From assembly GCA_942491535.1 (NCBI GenBank), contig CALOBV010000024.1, positions 372,001-436,000 on the forward strand: a stretch of DNA of 64,000 nt. Direction: 5' to 3'. Below are positions 18,766-27,938 of the stretch, piece after piece (within the stretch, counting starts at the first letter, position 1; the number at the start of each line of letters is the position of its first letter). The notes beneath the pieces are model-generated. The model had not been told where the DNA came from. It saw only the letters and a program-made list of their open reading frames with translations, and searched no databases. The DNA is from JAUVKT01 sp942491535 (GTDB lineage: Bacteria; Bacteroidota; Bacteroidia; Bacteroidales; VadinHA17). The translations under genes and the position numbers were made by a program.

Positions 18766-19329
18766 ATGAATGAAGAGATTGAAATTATAATGGAAGAAAC
18801 CCAGGAAAAAATGGCTGACGCTCTTTCTCACCTGGAGACAGAACTTTCTAAGCTCAGGGCTGGAAAAGCCACGCCTGCCTTACTGGATGGTATTACTGTC
18901 GATTATTATGGTGTTACAACTCCACTCTCCCAGGTTTCCAATATAAATACACCTGATGCAAAATCAATCGTTGTACAACCATGGGAAAAGAATATGCTCG
19001 ACCCAATAGAAAAGGCAATTATGGCTTCTAATATTGGTCTTACACCAATGAATAACGGTGAATTAATCAGAATTAATGTCCCCCCACTCACAGAAGAAAG
19101 AAGAATTCAACTTGTTAAAATGGTGAAAAATGAAGGGGAAAACGCCAAAATCAGTATCAGAAATTCCAGAAAATGGGCTAACGATGAGCTTAAAAGGCTA
19201 CTGAAAGATGGTCTGTCTGAAGATTTGGAAAAAGATTCTGAAGTTATTGTCCAGGAGCACACAGACGAATATTCAAAGAAAGTTGACACGGTAATAGAAT
19301 CAAAGGAGAAGGACATTATGACTGTATAG
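18766..19329 (+). CDS. frr: Ribosome recycling factor
   Basis: 187 residues. With EF-G it splits post-termination ribosomes. Landmarks are LSKLRAGKATPALLDGI near residue 30, YYGVTTPLSQVSNI, the central IVVQPWEK and the helix LTEERRIQLVKMVKNEGE. Length is normal. It follows pyrH and faces the convergent radical SAM gene, whose stop is 19 bp away. Confidence 0.97.
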   Translation: MNEEIEIIMEETQEKMADALSHLETELSKLRAGKATPALLDGITVDYYGVTTPLSQVSNINTPDAKSIVVQPWEKNMLDPIEKAIMASNIGLTPMNNGELIRINVPPLTEERRIQLVKMVKNEGENAKISIRNSRKWANDELKRLLKDGLSEDLEKDSEVIVQEHTDEYSKKVDTVIESKEKDIMTV

Positions 19330-19348
19330 GAATCTCTTCATTCCTAAA

Positions 19349-20323
19349 TCAGGTTTTCACCTTCCTGTTGAGACCTTCGCTGCAATTATTACAGATATCT
19401 ATACCGGCTCTATCGTGTAATAATCTGTTTCTGAATGCATTATACTCAGGACCCTTCCATATCTCTTCAAATGTCTGTCTATTCAGATCACCCATTACAT
19501 AATCAGCATCCTTGTCAAAACAGCAGGGTAGCACTTTCCCATCCCAGCTTATTACCGGATTTGTCCATAATCTGTAGCAATAATTTGGCTTTCTGCTTCT
19601 TATAAGTAAGCTGTCATCCACAATACTATACCTTCTAAATTGCTGATCGTCGGGCATAAAATGGCCGTCTGATTCATCCAGATTCAATTGCATTGACTTA
19701 TACCTTATTCGTGCACCCACACTTTTCGAGTAGTCCAGAAGCTCTCCCAGTTCATTCTCATTGTACTTATTTACCAGTACCTGTAACTCTAGCTTCTTTC
19801 CTTTACCCCTCTTATTTAGTTCCGAACTAAGAAACTCAATTCCACTGAGAACCTTTTCAAGATTTCCATTTCTTCGATATCTTAAGTAAGATGCTTCGCT
19901 TATCCCATCCAGAGACACAATAATCTTATCGGTTTTTGATTCTGCCAGGCACCTGCTGCTCTCTTCATCCAGAAAATGCCCATTGGTTGAAATAACGGGC
20001 CCCATACTTTTAACTTCTTCAAGCATTTCAAAGAATTTCGGATGCATCATCGACTCACCCTGGAAATAGAACATGGTTTTAATTACATAAGCCGACAACT
20101 CACTGCTTATCTTCTTAAGTAGTCCGGTCGACATATAGCCTTTTTCCCTCTTACTCTCTCCTGAACCAGAGGCACAAAACGGGCAATTCAGGTTGCAATG
20201 GTTAGTAAGCTCTATGCCCACTGAGTAAGGCATCCCCCACACGGCATTACTCCCTGTATATTTAGATATAGTATACGAAGTAGCCAGAGAGACCAGATTG
20301 CCATATTTTACAAAGCCCAACAT
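19349..20323 (-). CDS. Radical SAM protein with SPASM-type C-terminus
   Basis: 324 residues. The CNLNCPFC motif (Cys43, 47, 50) binds the SAM-cleaving 4Fe-4S cluster. A C-terminal segment with VLPCCFDKDADYVMGD and DICNNCSEG supplies the extra cluster cysteines of a SPASM domain. Such enzymes modify peptides or proteins or act on sugars; the substrate is not evident. No precursor peptide gene is apparent next to it. It is transcribed towards frr. Confidence 0.88.
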   Translation of the reverse strand: MLGFVKYGNLVSLATSYTISKYTGSNAVWGMPYSVGIELTNHCNLNCPFCASGSGESKREKGYMSTGLLKKISSELSAYVIKTMFYFQGESMMHPKFFEMLEEVKSMGPVISTNGHFLDEESSRCLAESKTDKIIVSLDGISEASYLRYRRNGNLEKVLSGIEFLSSELNKRGKGKKLELQVLVNKYNENELGELLDYSKSVGARIRYKSMQLNLDESDGHFMPDDQQFRRYSIVDDSLLIRSRKPNYCYRLWTNPVISWDGKVLPCCFDKDADYVMGDLNRQTFEEIWKGPEYNAFRNRLLHDRAGIDICNNCSEGLNRKVKT

Positions 20324-20454
20324 TTTGTATTATTCAGAAGCCAAAGATAGTATCAAAAATATATTTAATCAGATAGGGTATATATAATCTGAAAGGTCAT
20401 TATTATGAATTCATATTTATGAATCTATAAATTTTAAACAATAAATTTAATGCC

Positions 20455-21753
20455 ATGAAAAATCTATTAAGAATAAGCACTGCACTGGTAATATTGTTGG
20501 CCTTTTCGCTTCAAACATATTCCAGTGATAGTATTTTCAGAAAGAAACAGGATCCGCAGAAGTATATCACCGTAAGTGGTAAGGTTCTCGACGAGTCAAG
20601 TAACACGCCATTGATTTTTGCTACCATTGCTGTGAAAAACAGTAATGTCGCTACAGTTACAAATATTGATGGTGAATTTACTCTTAAGATTGCAGAGACA
20701 CTTCAGAACCCTGTGCTGGAAGTAATGTATATCGGATACAATAACAAGGAAGTTGCTGTATCTGAATTACGCACCGATGGAAGGAGTAATTCAATAAGTC
20801 TCACCCAGGCTACAATACCAATTGCAGAAGTAGTAATAAAACCTATCTCTGCTGAGAATATAATACTTAACGCAATTGACAACCTTGGAGACAACTATGA
20901 AAAAGTCCCTAACCAGATGACATCATTCTACAGGGAGACAATAAAAAAGAACAGGTCTTATGTCTCTATTGCTGAAGCAGTAGTAGAAATATTTAAGGCA
21001 CCCTATAATAACGAATTTCGTATTGATCTGGCAAAGGTATATAAGGGCAGAAAAAATGTTGAGGCAAGCAGAGAGGACACAATTTTGTTTAAACTACAGG
21101 GGGGGCCCATTTCGACTCTTCAACTGGATATCGCCAAAAACCGCATGTCTATCTTTACAAAAGAAGACATGAAATACTACGATTATACTCTTGAGACCAT
21201 TATTGTAATTGACGAGAAACCACATTATGTAGTTGAGTTTCATCAAAACAATACTGCAGATTCCCCCTTATTCCTGGGAAGATTCTATATTGAAATGGGG
21301 TCATTTGCACTTAGTGAAGCCGAATTTAGCATTAATCTTGAAGACGAAGATGAGGCAGCATCAATATTTATCAGGAAGAAGCCGCTGGGCATGAAGATTA
21401 CACCGGAAATGGCAAGCTACAGGGTCAAATTTCGCGAACAGGAAGGTAGATGGTATTTCGGATATGCCAGGGCAGAAGTTAAATTCAAGGTTAACTGGAA
21501 TAAGAAATTATTTAACAGCCATTACACAACCATGTCTGAAATTGCGATAACAGATCGTACTCAGGAAGAAGCGATTAAATTTACGCCCAGGGAAAGATTA
21601 AGGAAAGGTGATATCTTTACAGAAGAATTGGCCGCATTTGCAGATCCTGATTTCTGGGGCGATTATAATGTGATAGAGCCTGATCAGAGTATTGAATCTG
21701 CCATAAGAAGACTGAATCGAAAGCTGAGGTTCAGTGATAGAAATGGTGAGTAA
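20455..21753 (+). CDS. Exported carboxypeptidase-regulatory-like protein, first gene of a surface-signalling operon
   Basis: 432 residues with a signal peptide (about 1-23), then a CarboxypepD_reg-like beta-sandwich at about 38-120 (VSGKVLDESSNTPLIFATIAV, NIDGEFTLKI) and a 300-residue C-terminal domain beginning near FYRETIKKNRSYVSIAEAV. That C-terminal domain is shared with the fourth gene of the operon (23314-24882), so the two are paralogues. Unlike SusC-type proteins, it has no plug or beta-barrel. It is 22 bp before the sigma factor gene and is probably cotranscribed. Role unknown; it could be an outer-membrane or periplasmic partner or target of the signalling system. Confidence 0.8.
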   Translation: MKNLLRISTALVILLAFSLQTYSSDSIFRKKQDPQKYITVSGKVLDESSNTPLIFATIAVKNSNVATVTNIDGEFTLKIAETLQNPVLEVMYIGYNNKEVAVSELRTDGRSNSISLTQATIPIAEVVIKPISAENIILNAIDNLGDNYEKVPNQMTSFYRETIKKNRSYVSIAEAVVEIFKAPYNNEFRIDLAKVYKGRKNVEASREDTILFKLQGGPISTLQLDIAKNRMSIFTKEDMKYYDYTLETIIVIDEKPHYVVEFHQNNTADSPLFLGRFYIEMGSFALSEAEFSINLEDEDEAASIFIRKKPLGMKITPEMASYRVKFREQEGRWYFGYARAEVKFKVNWNKKLFNSHYTTMSEIAITDRTQEEAIKFTPRERLRKGDIFTEELAAFADPDFWGDYNVIEPDQSIESAIRRLNRKLRFSDRNGE

Positions 21754-21774
21754 ATAGAAAGTAACTAATATAAC

Positions 21775-22305
21775 ATGGTAAGCGACAGAGAAATAATAAG
21801 CGGAATAAGGAACGGGGATATAGGGCAGTTTGAATCTCTGTTCCGTTCCACTTATTCTTCTCTGGTCAATTATGCAAGAACACTATTAAAAGATAATGAC
21901 ACAGCCGAGGAGATAGTTCAGGACCTGTTCTATATTATGTGGAGAGACAGGAAAAAAATTAAGATTATATCTTCATTAAATGGATATCTATTCAGATCAG
22001 TATATAATAAGAGTATGCACTACCTTGAGCACCAAAAAGTTGTTAAAAGACATGCCGGTAAGGCCGTCGCCGGAATAAGCATAGACACTGAAGACCCGGC
22101 AGAGGTATTGAAATACAAGGAATTGCATGAGAAAATTGCAAAAATTATCGAGAAACTTCCTGAAAGATGTGCCAGGATATTTTGTATGAGCCGGTTTGAA
22201 GGTCTTAAATATTCTGAAATTGCAGAAGAACTTTCAATATCGGTAAAAACAGTAGAAGCAAACATGGGCAAAGCCCTGAAGGAATTTAGAAACGAGTTAC
22301 TTTAA
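21775..22305 (+). CDS. ECF sigma factor (Bacteroidota FecI-like)
   Basis: 176 residues. Region 2 reads FESLFRSTYSSLVNYARTLL and TAEEIVQDLFYIMWRDR, and region 4 reads CMSRFEGLKYSEIAEELSIS followed by VKTVEANMGKAL, typical of the Bacteroidota xenosiderophore/polysaccharide-type ECF family. It directs RNA polymerase to a small regulon, normally including its own operon. The FecR-type anti-sigma gene begins 3 bp after its stop. Confidence 0.93.
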   Translation: MVSDREIISGIRNGDIGQFESLFRSTYSSLVNYARTLLKDNDTAEEIVQDLFYIMWRDRKKIKIISSLNGYLFRSVYNKSMHYLEHQKVVKRHAGKAVAGISIDTEDPAEVLKYKELHEKIAKIIEKLPERCARIFCMSRFEGLKYSEIAEELSISVKTVEANMGKALKEFRNELL

Positions 22306-22308
22306 GTT

Positions 22309-23295
22309 ATGAATAAGACAAATAAATATACGGAGAGAGACTGGGAAGAGATTGCATCTTACCTGTCGGGCGAGAATAAAACGAAAAGTGAACTTGTTAA
22401 GAGTTTTCTCGACAACAGGGGCAGCGAAATTGAAAATTATTGGACAATGATTAATAATAACAGAGCGAATGATAATATAAACACTGACAGGGCCTGGGAC
22501 AAACTATTTACCAGGTTAAATAATGATAATCTGGTGGGGGAGAAAACAGTGCATACACCGCTCTGGACTCAGGTATTAAGGATTGCTGCAGTTGTAATAA
22601 TACTGGCAGCAACTACCTTCACTATAAGATTTTTTGTTAAAAACGATGGAAGCCCGGATCTGACAGTAGTAGCAACATCAATATCTGAAAAAAACAGAAT
22701 TATTAATCTTCCCGACGGTAGTGTAATTACACTCAACCGTAACAGTGAACTTAATTTCCCCGACAACTTTGATGATGATATCAGAAAAGTTGAGCTAAGA
22801 GGGGAAGCTTTCTTTGAGATTAAAGCTGATCCTTTAAAACCATTTATTGTCGATGCAGGGAATGCCCGGGTTAAAGTACTGGGAACATCCTTTAATGTAA
22901 TAACAGATAATGAGAATAGTGAAACTGAAGTTTTTGTTGAATCAGGGAGGGTTATGCTTTATAATTCTGATGGTGACTGTAATATAACACTTGAGCCAGG
23001 CTATATAGGAACAATTAATAAATCTGAACCTACCAGCAGGGTAAATAATAATCCCAACTATATGTCATGGAATACCAATATTCTTACATACAACGGAGTA
23101 AGGCTGGAGCAGGTATTCTATGATCTTAAAAGGACTCATAATATAAGTATTGAAGTCACATCCGATTCAATTCTTGACCATTTAATCACAACCGAGTTCA
23201 GGGATAATACAGCCGAAGTTATAATTCAGTCAATATGCACCAGTTTTAATCTGGGTTTTGAGAAAAAGGAAGGAATTTACTACCTTTCAAATTAG
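22309..23295 (+). CDS. FecR-type anti-sigma factor
   Basis: 328 residues. A cytoplasmic N-terminal part (about 1-80) that should bind the sigma factor, one membrane helix at about 86-108 (VLRIAAVVIILAATTFTIRF), then the periplasmic FecR domain (NRIINLPDGSVITLNRNSEL, GEAFFEIKADPLKPFIVDAG, KVLGTSFNV) and a C-terminal STN-interacting DUF4974-like domain (LEQVFYDLKRTHNISIEV). The usual role is to receive a signal from an STN-bearing partner and release the sigma factor. The next gene supplies such an STN domain. Confidence 0.93.
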   Translation: MNKTNKYTERDWEEIASYLSGENKTKSELVKSFLDNRGSEIENYWTMINNNRANDNINTDRAWDKLFTRLNNDNLVGEKTVHTPLWTQVLRIAAVVIILAATTFTIRFFVKNDGSPDLTVVATSISEKNRIINLPDGSVITLNRNSELNFPDNFDDDIRKVELRGEAFFEIKADPLKPFIVDAGNARVKVLGTSFNVITDNENSETEVFVESGRVMLYNSDGDCNITLEPGYIGTINKSEPTSRVNNNPNYMSWNTNILTYNGVRLEQVFYDLKRTHNISIEVTSDSILDHLITTEFRDNTAEVIIQSICTSFNLGFEKKEGIYYLSN

Positions 23296-23313
23296 CAATT
23301 ATTTATACCCCCG

Positions 23314-24882
23314 ATGACTGAGGGTGAAACAATAAGATCGATTCAAGCCACAAGATACCTGGCCGCCATTATATTTTTAATGGTGGCTTTTAGCATATCT
23401 GTAATTGCACAAAACAATGTACTTCTCCGGGAAGTGTCTGTAAATATGACTAATGTTAAAAAACAAGCCATATTTCAATCACTAACAAAGCAGAGCGGTT
23501 TTACCTTCACCTACGACACGGAGTTAATAAAACCATATGAAATAACGTCTGTTAACCTGCGCGGAGCAAGCCTGAAATCAGTTCTGGATAGCATCTTTGC
23601 AGGCAAAAATTTTGGCTATTCTGTTATAGAAAATCACATTATTATCTATAAAAAAATTGATAACACCACCCCTATGATCAAAGAGAAAGGGGAATCTTCT
23701 GTTTACCTTATATCCGGGACGATAGTTGAATCGTCAACTTCCAAGCCACTTCCATATGCAACAATAGGAATTTATAAAAGAGGCATGGGAACAATATCAA
23801 ATGAAGAAGGTGATTTTAACTTAAAAGTAACTGAAAACACTTTAAACGACTCATTAATAATATCATACCTGGGTTTTATTGATCGAACAATCCCGGTAAG
23901 CCAGGCCATAGAAAATCACTATATTATAGAGCTGGAGAGAGATTATATACCTATACCTGAAATAATCATCCGCTCCCGCGAACCCCTCGACCTGATAGAC
24001 AAGATCCATAGAAATATTGAGAAGAATTACGGCTCATCTCCTGCCCTGCTAAAAGCATTTTACAGGGAATCTGTTTCAAAAAGAAATAAAATCCAGCTCT
24101 ATTCGGAAGCTGTAATAAATATTTACAAAAGTCCTTACACGAAATCATTTAAGACAGACCAGATAAGTATCCATAAAAGCAGGAAAATAGAAAATGTCGA
24201 CAAAACCGATACCCTTTTAATAAAACTTCAGGCCGGCCTGGATGCATGTCTTGAACTGGATGGGATAAAAAACACCTTCGACTTTTTTAATCCTCTAAAT
24301 TACACTGATTATACTTTCAGGATGACAGATATTGTCAATATCGGTACAGAGGCAGCCTATGTTGTTGAATTTTCACAAAAGGATAATATTTCCAATAATG
24401 CCCTCTACCAGGGATCTATCTATATTAATACCGTCAACTATGGAGTACATTCTTTTGATTTTGAAATAAACCCGGATTATATTAATATTCTGAGCAACAA
24501 TTACATAAAAGAATCATCAAGAGGCTTTAGTGTAAAGCTAAGAAAGGTCAGATACAGAGTAGATTACAGGTATGTAAATAACAGATATTTTCTGAATCAT
24601 GTTAGGGGGGATATGGAATTTTACGCCAGAAAAAAGAAAAAAGTCTTTGGCAATAATTATAATATTATTTTCGAAATGGCTGTTACGGGTATAGACACAG
24701 TCAATGTGGAAAGATTTACAAAAGACCAAATAGTACCAAGACAGACTGTCCTATGGGAAACCATTAACGGATACGACAGAGAATTCTGGGGAATAGATAA
24801 CTACGTTCAACCCGAACTCGACATTCAGGAAGCCCTTAAACAGATTAATGCCCGACTGGGTGAATTCAAAAAAGAAGATTAA
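23314..24882 (+). CDS. STN plus carboxypeptidase-regulatory-like exported protein (non-barrel signal receptor)
   Basis: 522 residues. The N-terminus carries a hydrophobic signal (about 16-34), then an STN domain at about 48-110 (FTYDTELIKPYEITSVNLRG, LDSIFAGKNFGYSVIENHII), a CarboxypepD_reg-like domain at about 130-215 (ISGTIVESSTSKPLPYATIG), and a C-terminal domain paralogous to that of 20455-21753 (FYRESVSKRNKIQLYSEAV). STN-CarboxypepD_reg at the front of a TonB-dependent receptor is standard after FecR genes, but the plug and barrel are absent here. The gene overlaps the stop of the convergent OmpA gene by 4 bp. The DUF-type C-domain may bind the inducing ligand; this is inference. Confidence 0.83.
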   Translation: MTEGETIRSIQATRYLAAIIFLMVAFSISVIAQNNVLLREVSVNMTNVKKQAIFQSLTKQSGFTFTYDTELIKPYEITSVNLRGASLKSVLDSIFAGKNFGYSVIENHIIIYKKIDNTTPMIKEKGESSVYLISGTIVESSTSKPLPYATIGIYKRGMGTISNEEGDFNLKVTENTLNDSLIISYLGFIDRTIPVSQAIENHYIIELERDYIPIPEIIIRSREPLDLIDKIHRNIEKNYGSSPALLKAFYRESVSKRNKIQLYSEAVINIYKSPYTKSFKTDQISIHKSRKIENVDKTDTLLIKLQAGLDACLELDGIKNTFDFFNPLNYTDYTFRMTDIVNIGTEAAYVVEFSQKDNISNNALYQGSIYINTVNYGVHSFDFEINPDYINILSNNYIKESSRGFSVKLRKVRYRVDYRYVNNRYFLNHVRGDMEFYARKKKKVFGNNYNIIFEMAVTGIDTVNVERFTKDQIVPRQTVLWETINGYDREFWGIDNYVQPELDIQEALKQINARLGEFKKED

Positions 24883-25889
24883 TAGCTATCCAGTATCCTG
24901 TATAACTCAACCAGATCAGGGGTGAGTATTATTTCGGTTCTTCTGTTTTTCTGTCGCGCTGTACTATTTTTACCCGGATCAACAGGCAGATATTCTCCTC
25001 TCCCCGAAGCAGTAAGTCTCCTGGGATCAATTCCTGAGCCCTCCAATAAGACCCTCACCACTGTGGTTGCACGCTTAACACTTAAATCCCAGTTATCCTG
25101 GATAGGCCCTCCGGAAGAAATATAGGGAACATCATCTGTATGACCCTCTATTGTAATCTGGATATCTTTATTTCGGGCAAGTACTGCTGCCAGTTTTTGC
25201 AATGCATCCTTCCCATTTGCATCAATATTATATGAACCGGTTCTGAACAGCAGTTCTTCGTCAAGTGAAACATATACCTTACCATTTTTCATCGACACAG
25301 TCAGCCCGTTATTCTCAAACCCAAATAAGGCAGCAGAAACCTTTTCTTTTAAATCTTTTACTGCCTTCTGCTGGGCATCAAGTATTTGTTCGAGCTCAAG
25401 AAGCCTTGCATTACGTCTGTCAAGTTCATAAGTTAACTGGTCGAGATCAGTCTTTTTTGCTTCCATGTTTAATTCAAGCTGTTTTAGCAAATCCTCCTTG
25501 TCCTGTAAATTTTTCTGGGCTGTCTGCAACTCTCTGAGCAACTTTCTTGTTTCTTCAACATTACCCCTGATAAGATCCTCCTGGGCCTTCTGCAGGTCTG
25601 CATAGCTCTTGCTCAGGTTATTATACTCATCCTTTGCCTCTTCAACTTCTGTCTCCAGTTTCTCCTTATCTCCTTCCATGCCTCCCAGTTGCTCTTCTAG
25701 TTCTGCGATCCTGGCCTCCATTTCACGATTACTCATGGCCAGATCAAGATTTTTTATCTTGAAGTCGTCTCTTTCGTTCATATATCCAACACTCCTGTCG
25801 TGCAGGGTATTATATTTTCCTCCGGGCACACATGCTCCTGATAGCAGGATTAACACAAAAAACACTATTAAACCAGAATTTTTCTTCAT
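24879..25889 (-). CDS. OmpA-family lipoprotein with coiled coil
   Basis: 336 residues with a lipobox (LILLSGACVPGG, Cys20), a long coiled coil at about 40-190 rich in E/K/L heptads, and an OmpA C-terminal peptidoglycan-binding domain (IQITIEGHTDDVPY, then RLTASGRGEYLPV and ARQKNRRTEIIL). The TIEGHTDD, Asp and Arg residues that grip diaminopimelate are present. It probably tethers the outer membrane to the cell wall across the periplasm. It stands alone on this strand. Confidence 0.9.
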   Translation of the reverse strand: MKKNSGLIVFFVLILLSGACVPGGKYNTLHDRSVGYMNERDDFKIKNLDLAMSNREMEARIAELEEQLGGMEGDKEKLETEVEEAKDEYNNLSKSYADLQKAQEDLIRGNVEETRKLLRELQTAQKNLQDKEDLLKQLELNMEAKKTDLDQLTYELDRRNARLLELEQILDAQQKAVKDLKEKVSAALFGFENNGLTVSMKNGKVYVSLDEELLFRTGSYNIDANGKDALQKLAAVLARNKDIQITIEGHTDDVPYISSGGPIQDNWDLSVKRATTVVRVLLEGSGIDPRRLTASGRGEYLPVDPGKNSTARQKNRRTEIILTPDLVELYRILDSY

Positions 25890-26005
25890 GAATAAAATAT
25901 TTTGATCGATTATTTTAAATATATAACAATTATCCCCCGTGCTTATTTCACAAAAATAAGAAATTCCCTCATGTAGTTACTCAAAGAGATGGCAATAATA
26001 TTTTA

Positions 26006-26013
26006 TATATTTG
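26006..26013 (+). promoter_or_regulatory. -7 box of the dxs promoter
   Basis: TATATTTG, a perfect TAnnTTTG box, 26 bp before the dxs start. No clear -33 element. Confidence 0.5.
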
Positions 26014-26039
26014 CATCGCTATAGATATAATCACCACAA

Positions 26040-27929
26040 ATGCAAGATCTCCTAAATAGTATCTCCTCTCCCGAGGACCTTAGAAAATTAAAAAAGGAAG
26101 ATCTGATTGAGGTAAGTAAACAGCTCCGGCAATTTATTATCGACATTGTCAGTACTAACCCCGGTCATTTCGGTGCCAGCCTGGGCGTTGTTGAGCTCAC
26201 AGTTGCATTGCATTATGTGTATAATACCCCCTTTGATAAGATTATCTGGGATGTTGGACACCAGGCTTATGGACATAAGATTCTGACAGGCAGAAAGGAT
26301 ATTTTCCATACAAACAGGAAATACAAGGGCATAAGTGGTTTTCCGAAAATGTCTGAAAGCGAGTACGACGCGTTTGGTGTAGGCCATTCATCTACCTCTA
26401 TTTCGGCAGCTCTTGGAATGGCCACTGCAGCAAAACAGGCAGGCGACGACAGAAAGATTGTTGCGATAATCGGTGATGGGGCAATGACAGCCGGACTGGC
26501 CTTTGAAGGCTTAAATAATGCAGGTATTGAGAATTCCGATTTGCTTGTAATACTCAACGATAATAATATGGCCATAGATCCCAATGTGGGGGCCCTGAAA
26601 GAATATCTCCTCGATATCACTACCAGCAAGACTTACAACAAGTTTAAGGATGATATGTGGAATATTCTTGGCAAAATAAGCAAACTCGGACCTAATGCAC
26701 AGGAACTGGCCTCAAAGCTTGAGGGGGGACTAAAAAGCACTCTGCTTAAACAATCCAATTTGTTTGAGGCTATGAACTTCAGGTACTTCGGCCCTATTGA
26801 CGGACACGATGTATTATACCTTACAAGGGTTCTGAATGATATGAAAAGAATCCCTGGCCCGAAGATTCTGCACTGCGTAACTCAGAAAGGTAAGGGATTT
26901 AAACAGGCCGAGCTTAACCAGACTGCTTTCCACGCACCTGGTAAATTTGATAAAAACACGGGGCAGCTGGTAAAATCGCCCTCAAATGGTCCCCAGCCTC
27001 TTAAGTACCAGGATATTTTCGGTCATACCATTCTTGAACTTGCAAGACAGAATGAGAAAATTGTTGGCATAACTCCTGCCATGCCATCGGGCTGTTCGCT
27101 CAATATTATGATGAAGGAGATGCCGGAAAGGGCCTTTGATGTAGGTATCGCAGAACAACATGCCGTAACATTTTCTGCCGGATTGGCTACCCTGGGCAAG
27201 ATCCCCTTCTGTAATATTTATTCATCATTTATGCAGAGGGCATACGACCAGGTTATTCATGATGTGGCACTACAAAATCTGCATGTGGTTTTTTGTCTCG
27301 ACCGGGGTGGCCTTGTGGGCTCAGATGGAGCTACTCATCATGGATTTTTCGACATTTCCTACCTTCGGACTGTACCTAATATTGTTGTTTCAGCCCCAAT
27401 GAATGAAATTGAGCTAAGAGACCTTATGTATACAGCGCAGCTCGAAAAAAACAAAAGCCCTTTCAGCATAAGATACCCCAGGGGTTCAGGTTTATTCAGC
27501 AAATGGAGAGAACCATTCTGCGAAATACAGGTAGGTAAATCAAGAATTATTAAAGATGGTAAAGATGTCGCCATTCTAAGTTTTGGACATCCGGGTAATT
27601 TCGTTGTTGAAGCAAATAAAAAACTCGAAAAAGAGGGAATTTCTGCAGCACACTATGATATGAGATTTGCACAGCCACTTGATGAAGAAGCTCTCCATTC
27701 AATATTTAAGAGATTCAAAAAAGTTATTACTGTTGAAGACGGAATGTTAAAAGGCGGTTTCGGGAGTGCCATTATAGAGTTTATGAGCGATAATGGATAT
27801 AGTGCCCATGTTAAAAGACTGGGAATACCTGATTTTTTTATTGAACAGGGAACACAGGAAGAACTGATTGCTGAATGCGGATTCGACAGGGATGGAATAA
27901 TTAAGACAGTGAGGGAATTAGTAAAATAG
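26040..27929 (+). CDS. dxs: 1-deoxy-D-xylulose-5-phosphate synthase
   Basis: 629 residues. Condenses pyruvate and glyceraldehyde 3-phosphate, using thiamine diphosphate, in the first step of the MEP isoprenoid route. Seen are the family N-terminus (LRQFIIDIVSTNPGHFGASL with the conserved His), WDVGHQAYGHKILTGR, the ThDP motif GDGAMTAGLAFEGLNNAG...LNDNNMAI, and the transketolase-type second domain (DVGIAEQHAVTFSAGLA, DRGGLVGSDGATHHGFFD). Full length. The transporter gene follows after 9 bp. Confidence 0.97.
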   Translation: MQDLLNSISSPEDLRKLKKEDLIEVSKQLRQFIIDIVSTNPGHFGASLGVVELTVALHYVYNTPFDKIIWDVGHQAYGHKILTGRKDIFHTNRKYKGISGFPKMSESEYDAFGVGHSSTSISAALGMATAAKQAGDDRKIVAIIGDGAMTAGLAFEGLNNAGIENSDLLVILNDNNMAIDPNVGALKEYLLDITTSKTYNKFKDDMWNILGKISKLGPNAQELASKLEGGLKSTLLKQSNLFEAMNFRYFGPIDGHDVLYLTRVLNDMKRIPGPKILHCVTQKGKGFKQAELNQTAFHAPGKFDKNTGQLVKSPSNGPQPLKYQDIFGHTILELARQNEKIVGITPAMPSGCSLNIMMKEMPERAFDVGIAEQHAVTFSAGLATLGKIPFCNIYSSFMQRAYDQVIHDVALQNLHVVFCLDRGGLVGSDGATHHGFFDISYLRTVPNIVVSAPMNEIELRDLMYTAQLEKNKSPFSIRYPRGSGLFSKWREPFCEIQVGKSRIIKDGKDVAILSFGHPGNFVVEANKKLEKEGISAAHYDMRFAQPLDEEALHSIFKRFKKVITVEDGMLKGGFGSAIIEFMSDNGYSAHVKRLGIPDFFIEQGTQEELIAECGFDRDGIIKTVRELVK

Positions 27930-27938
27930 TAAAAAGCC

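Noticed and set aside
20455..24882. Polysaccharide utilisation locus
   Set aside because: Sigma/FecR genes are present, but there is no SusC barrel, no SusD and no glycoside hydrolase.
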